Assembly: GCA_031841125.1 (NCBI GenBank)
Contig: CM063112.1
Coordinates: 64,471,722-64,535,721 of the forward strand
DNA length: 64,000 bases
Source: Acanthococcus lagerstroemiae
Taxonomy: Eukaryota; Arthropoda; Insecta; Hemiptera; Eriococcidae
Reading direction: 5' to 3'
The notes beneath the pieces were generated by a model. That model did not search any database. It saw only the letters and a list, made by a program, of their open reading frames with translations, and had not been told where the DNA came from. Of this stretch, positions 58,601 through 64,000 are shown piece by piece (position 1 is the stretch's first letter; each line of letters begins with the position of its first letter). Made by a program: the position numbers and the translations under genes.

Positions 58601-61600
58601 CCCACTTACTCGTTGACACGCAGTTGATTCCACACTAGAGCTAGAAATGCGATGATTGCAACACTAAATAATTCGAATACACTAACTCTGGAGAGCTCGA
58701 CGGAATAGACGTGCACAGTTTTCAAAATAAATAAAAACTGTCCGCGCTGGTAGATTTTATACGATCGTTTGCCAAAAGCAATTACTAAATTGGATCGAGT
58801 ACTTTCGAAAAAATATCTTCGATGAGTCCAGCATGCCGATAATTCTCCCACGAGACCCACGAAGAGTTATGTCAACTCGTGGTTTTTTAATGAGCGACTA
58901 TTACCGCTGAAATGACGAGTAGTTGACAAAAATCTGGTTCGCGAAGTTCAACCTGGTGATAGATGGGTGGCTGTCTAGAATGAAAATACGTCGAGAAATT
59001 AACGTTGCCGAGATTCTGACGATTTTCCGGTCGGAAGGGATGAAAAATAATCTGAAACGCAGGAGGAAAATATTGAAGAATACGAGAGAAGATGACATTT
59101 AGTATTAAAAACTTCGTACGTAACCGTCAATTTACAGCGTCTCTTGTTTGATCATAGATCAGACTGAACAAGTAACATGAAATCTCCGAAACTAGTCGGC
59201 TTCGTAACATTTTACACACCATAACTGCGTAGGTGCTACTACTTGCAAGTACGTACAAGTGCCAGAGGCGGATTAACAGGAGGCGATAGAGACAATTCTC
59301 TCAAAAAGATTAACATCGTGCGTGCAAATCTTGGTTAATACCTGATAAATCAAAGAAAATTTAGGAAAACCTACATAAAAATTATTTCATCCTCCTCCCC
59401 CCCTTCTGCACCCACATACACATTCAAATAATACTAATAGTATACCTATAAGTGAAAGAAAACTGTTTTTTGTTGCAGACTGGGAAAATATTTCAGAAGA
59501 AACTTAAAGTTCTTTGATATGAAATAATGGAGAAACTGCCTATATGTTTTCTTCATCATGATATTATACTTACATAAATCAAAGAAGAGCTATTCTTCTT
59601 TTCCTCGTCACGGTGATTTGTGAACAAAAGGGAGGTGCTAAACACCAGAAAGTATTAACCATAAAATATGAGACTACGAATGTTTTAATGAGAACGAGAA
59701 TTTCTCACTTCAGTTACCAGATAGCTCGTTGTTTTGTCTCTCAATTTAAAACAATCATAATTATGTAGCTGCAAATTTATTATGGCAAGGGTCCTCTTGA
59801 CTCATGCAGTCTTGTTACCAACTATAAATTTTTTATCGTGTCAAACTGATGGAGAGCAACCCTCCATTTTTTTCAGTTACTACATACACGGATACAATGT
59901 CGAACTGCAAAAAATACGACCCCCACACCGAAAACTTCGTAAAAGCACCAAAAATGACTCAAATTAGATAGTCGTTATGAATTAATGAGAAGATGTCTAA
60001 TTATTTCTGAAATATATTTAGGTACGACAATTTCCTAAATTTTTTAAGCGCAATATTCTGACGCGAAAATGATTTGTAGATACAATGACACCAACTTTTC
60101 CACTACGCAACATGCTAAAAAGTATGTCCTAAAGTAGACCATATACGTGTTCCCCTCACACACAGATTTATACACGTATACTTGATAAAAATGGTCGAAT
60201 ATTATCATTTTCCCATTAAGATTTCACTCGGTTTTAAGGTTATCAGATTTGGACGACCTTTGAGATTTAGTCTAAATTTTTCCAGGCTATCGGCTTATCC
60301 ATAATAAAGATAAAATATTAGGAAAATCTAATGATGCATAAAACAGAGACGAATCGTTCTGCATAATCAGATAAGCGGAACAGTAACATTCTGTGGCGGT
60401 CGGGGGTGAAGTCTTCCGCTACACTGGGAAAATTCCAACCTCTCAGACGTAAAATCTACATCGTACGACTGGAGAGTAAATCAATTACTCTCGGAAAACA
60501 GAAATATCTAGTTTTAGTCGAAAACCTGCCAAGTTCACGTTCGTGACATTATACACGTAGATTATCGATAACAAGGACTTCATCTGAGAACCATCTTCCG
60601 TATTAATTAGAAAATCGGCTATCCGAAATCAGAAAAGAACACTACACGATATACGTTTATTACTTCACCGGATTACGATATCAACCATATATCATTAGGC
60701 ATAAAAAAAAAAGCTCGTAAGGCTGAAAGTACAACGACAAAAGGAGTACATTACACGCGAGATTGAAATATACAACCGGGAATATTACGATGTTTACAAG
60801 TTCGTAATCTCAAAATCGTGTACATGCAATATGTAACCATCTTCCACGAGCGACGGAAATACGAATAATTCACTCATCCCTCCGTATTTGTCTAATTTGG
60901 TAACTAAAAACTGAGTATTTTATAAACATTACGAAAACGAAACTGTCGACATAATCGTCGAAACCCGTTTCGCTCTCGACTCTCGTACATGGTAAACAAT
61001 AGTTTATTCGTTCTAATTCTTACCAAAAAAAAAAAATTCCTTTTACTCGTTGCCATTAGTGGCCTTGACTTTCGTCCAAGTCGCTCGCAACTTCGATTTC
61101 TTTCGAAGTACCTTTACTGAGCAGCAAACGCACTACTCAACAGGTAGAACAGGATAAGACGCACATACCGAGTACAAAGTTCAGTTCCGACAATTAAAAT
61201 TAATAATTTAAGTACATCGACGTAGGTAATAAACTTCGCTGCTGAAAAACCTACAACGAAGGTCGAAGACTAATTTCACGCGCACATACGCGAATAAAAT
61301 TCAAACATGCAAAATATAAAACAACGCGCACGCAGAGTGTTTCGCAATAATTAATCCGACAAACTTGACTGGGTCACTACGGAACTCGACAAATAATGAT
61401 CGTACCTACTTGGAACTAATTCTTTTTTCACCAGCTTAACGTAGCTGCCTTCATTCGTCAGACTTAACGCCCGAGAACTAAGAGAGAATGGCTCGAAATG
61501 GAAAATGGGTAGACCCGTAATCTGTCGTCAACTTCGACAACGAAATCGCACAAATATTGTTTTAGTTCCACGAAAATGGATCAAGTTAAGTTATCTAGTG

Positions 61601-64000
61601 ATGTCTAGCATTGAAACACCCGAGCGAACATTGATATACGTGATGTAAGTGTAAAATAAAACGCACAATCTCGTACCACGAATTTCTAACGGTAAATTAT
61701 AAATAACAAAATGCTAGCTAATTTGCGTACGGTTTGCAACGAGATGACCCTAACTCGTACCTCGCGACTGTTTCTGGCACGGTACTCATTAACTAGGACG
61801 GGCGATTAATAAAATATAATCGTTACATCAACTATCTTTCACGTCCCGCGAAGGGATACGAAATAGTATCGATATTTTCTTTCTACACCAAGTTTTTACT
61901 CGATACATTTATTCCATACTACACGTAGGTACCGGTAATTTATCAGCGGTATTCGGAAAAATACAAAGTACTTATATGGTCGAATGTAATACAATTCAAG
62001 TTAGATATGACCCCGGGGCTCCAACCGATACCAACATCGTAACTTGGGAAACTTCTTTGACGGTACCTACGTACGCACTTGTTTCATTTTTCGTCACTCG
62101 TAGGTATTGATACTTTTTAGTAAGTACAGGTTACTGAGTACGGTGTCGATACTTTATTCGAGAACAAGCGCAGACACATTCGTAAGCGTATTGAAACGAT
62201 TTTTAGCGAATGGAAAGTAAAGTTCCCATGCCCCTCCTTCGTAGATCCTGACGTATTTCATTCTTAATTTTCAACACACAATTACATCTCCTAAGTCGCA
62301 AATACCAATAGGCACTGCGAAAGAAGAAAACTGAAATATGCTCGACCTTCGTGCATGGTTCATAGAGATTTTACATCACAAATTTTCGCCATTCTCGTTT
62401 TATTCTCCATTCGAATAGCGGGGATTAGAAACCAGAGTTCGATGTACTTGAAATAGAGCTAAGGTTAGTGAAACTTTCCGATGTTTCGGTAACATTCGAA
62501 AATCAGGACCAGTTTACCTTGTCTCACCTCTCCACCTACACAAATCAACAAACAAACATTCGTCGTATAAATTGTCCAATATTCGCGTACAGACGTGTGT
62601 GCCCATACAATCGAATGGGATCGTAAAACGTAACACGTACGTCAACGAGGTGATGTGATACCACCAAACCGTTCAATGCCAAATTGTTCATTTTTCACAT
62701 TCGTTACTGTTCGAGTTGTTCTTATTTGCGAGCAGAGTTTTCCACTCAACACCACGAACGCGATTTTCCACTTATTAATAAACCGCTAGCATCCAAGAAC
62801 CAGTTTTATAGATACCGTTCGCGAAAGCGGAGTTTAGAGTTCAAGTTGACTTGAAACAAAACACCGCGCTGGTTGCATTCGTCGAATCGAGTTAATGTCT
62901 CGTCATTGCCACCAGTTTTCTAACGCACAGGGAGAATCAATCAGCTGATACTTGGACAAACATCTAAGTAAATATATCACAATTGGTAATCGAGAGAAAA
63001 ATAGCGGTCAAGTTATACTAACAGCACTTTCAGTACTAATAGTAATAATAACGTTAATAAGGAAATAATAACAATGTAAAATACAGTAATGGAAATTTCC
63101 CGCTCCCAAAATACACGACGGTCGTTCCGTTATGTTGTAAACTGAGTGATTAATATCGATGTATCGGTTGGAAACAAAATGACTGGGTCAATGTTCCCTT
63201 CTCCGCTGGAACCAGTATATCAACAGTTGCAACAGAACTGGCCACGAGAATAAGATGATGAAGGACACGACTGGCGATGATAAACTAAAAGAATGGCTGG
63301 ATCTTCTCGATAATAACTAAATAAATAAAAAAAAGAAATAAAAAAAAAGAAACGAACACGAAATAAATACAACTGAAAGAAAAATCAAACTTTGACGTTC
63401 GCTGCTCGAGGCAGGCATACAAGTAAGCGCGTACTGACGATGAGAGAAACTCCTTTCGAGAAGCGGGTTATCTAGACCGTGGGCTCAAGTGAGATGGCTG
63501 AAGTAAGTTGGTTTAAGTGAGTTCAATAGTACAGAAACATCGGTATCTAGTTCTGTATCAAAGTACCCGTAAATTATTACTAATCGAACAAATTATTTGG
63601 CGCACAATTTCCCTCTCATTTGGTTTCCAGACTTGGGATCGGCTACACATTATTTTAGCCAGGTATGTTTAAAAATGTGCAGATTTGCGAAACAGTATCA
63701 TGTATGCTGAATGTATGAAGTACAAGTTATATACATCTTTCGCCACTATTGTACATTACTTGAACAGAGTAAAAAAAGACTTCGTGGAAAAAAAAAGAAA
63801 AAAGGGGAAAAAAATCCGCATGAGCATATTTAATGGTTACCCATCGTTTGTCTCTTTCTCTCCTACTCTTCTTTTGCCCTCGTTTTATTACCTTATTATT
63901 GTCTGGCTGGACAGTGACTCAATATTAGAATTATGTTGATATTTTCGCTGAATCTAGTTCTCAACTCGATCTTACTAAACATATTACGTACATCTCGACA
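55602..64000. other. Region upstream of Hdc, no gene seen
   Basis: About 8.4 kb of AT-rich DNA without a supported coding exon. It may hold the Hdc promoter and non-coding 5' exons. Longer open frames, such as 57,694-58,014 (-) and 58,606-58,860 (-), have no domain I recognise. Around 58,150-58,400 is a small GC-rich patch (AGAGCTGTGCACCGAGG .. GGCGACGGCAGCGGGCGTG) that may be a decayed small transposon. Around 59,262-59,420 is another CCTCCCCCCC-type remnant. Confidence 0.45.

Overview
This is a 64 kb stretch of an AT-rich animal nuclear genome, almost certainly an insect. It has long introns with GT..AG junctions, two recognisable metazoan genes, tRNA-derived SINE, hAT and MULE-like transposons, and a large satellite array. 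A sap-feeding hemipteran (scale insect, mealybug or aphid relative) is possible from the overall feel of the intergenic DNA, but nothing in the window proves the order.

Layout. (1) Positions 1 to about 17,530 are one tandem satellite array that runs off the left edge. It has about 62 monomers of 239-338 bp in three interleaved classes with multi-kb higher-order duplications. The many small open frames there are by-products of the repeat. (2) Positions 17,530-28,280 are gene-poor and hold a foldback element (17,941-18,447), an internally deleted hAT transposon with an 8-bp target duplication (21,548-22,388) and a second, non-coding hAT-like MITE with an 8-bp target duplication (24,274-24,880). 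(3) Positions 28,281-50,207 (+) are one nine-exon gene for a secreted 693-residue trypsin-like serine protease. It has an N-terminal region, a six-cysteine CLIP-like knot, a glutamine-rich linker and a complete S1 catalytic domain. Its first intron is 13.8 kb and contains a SINE with a 14-bp target duplication (41,127-41,344). Its fourth intron contains a MULE-like element with long inverted arms, a 9-bp target duplication and a nested element (45,896-48,110). (4) Positions 50,768-55,601 (-) are a complete histidine decarboxylase gene (Hdc): 15 coding exons and 599 residues, including a 20-nt microexon. The two genes converge tail to tail, about 560 bp apart. (5) Positions 55,602-64,000 lie upstream of Hdc and show no gene I can support.

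The two genes have no obvious shared pathway. The protease is an extracellular, zymogen-type enzyme; Hdc makes histamine, a neurotransmitter in insect photoreceptors. All exon junctions were read by eye from GT/AG sites, preserved reading phase and agreement with family motifs. Both models close without a frame error (2,082 nt and 1,800 nt of coding sequence).
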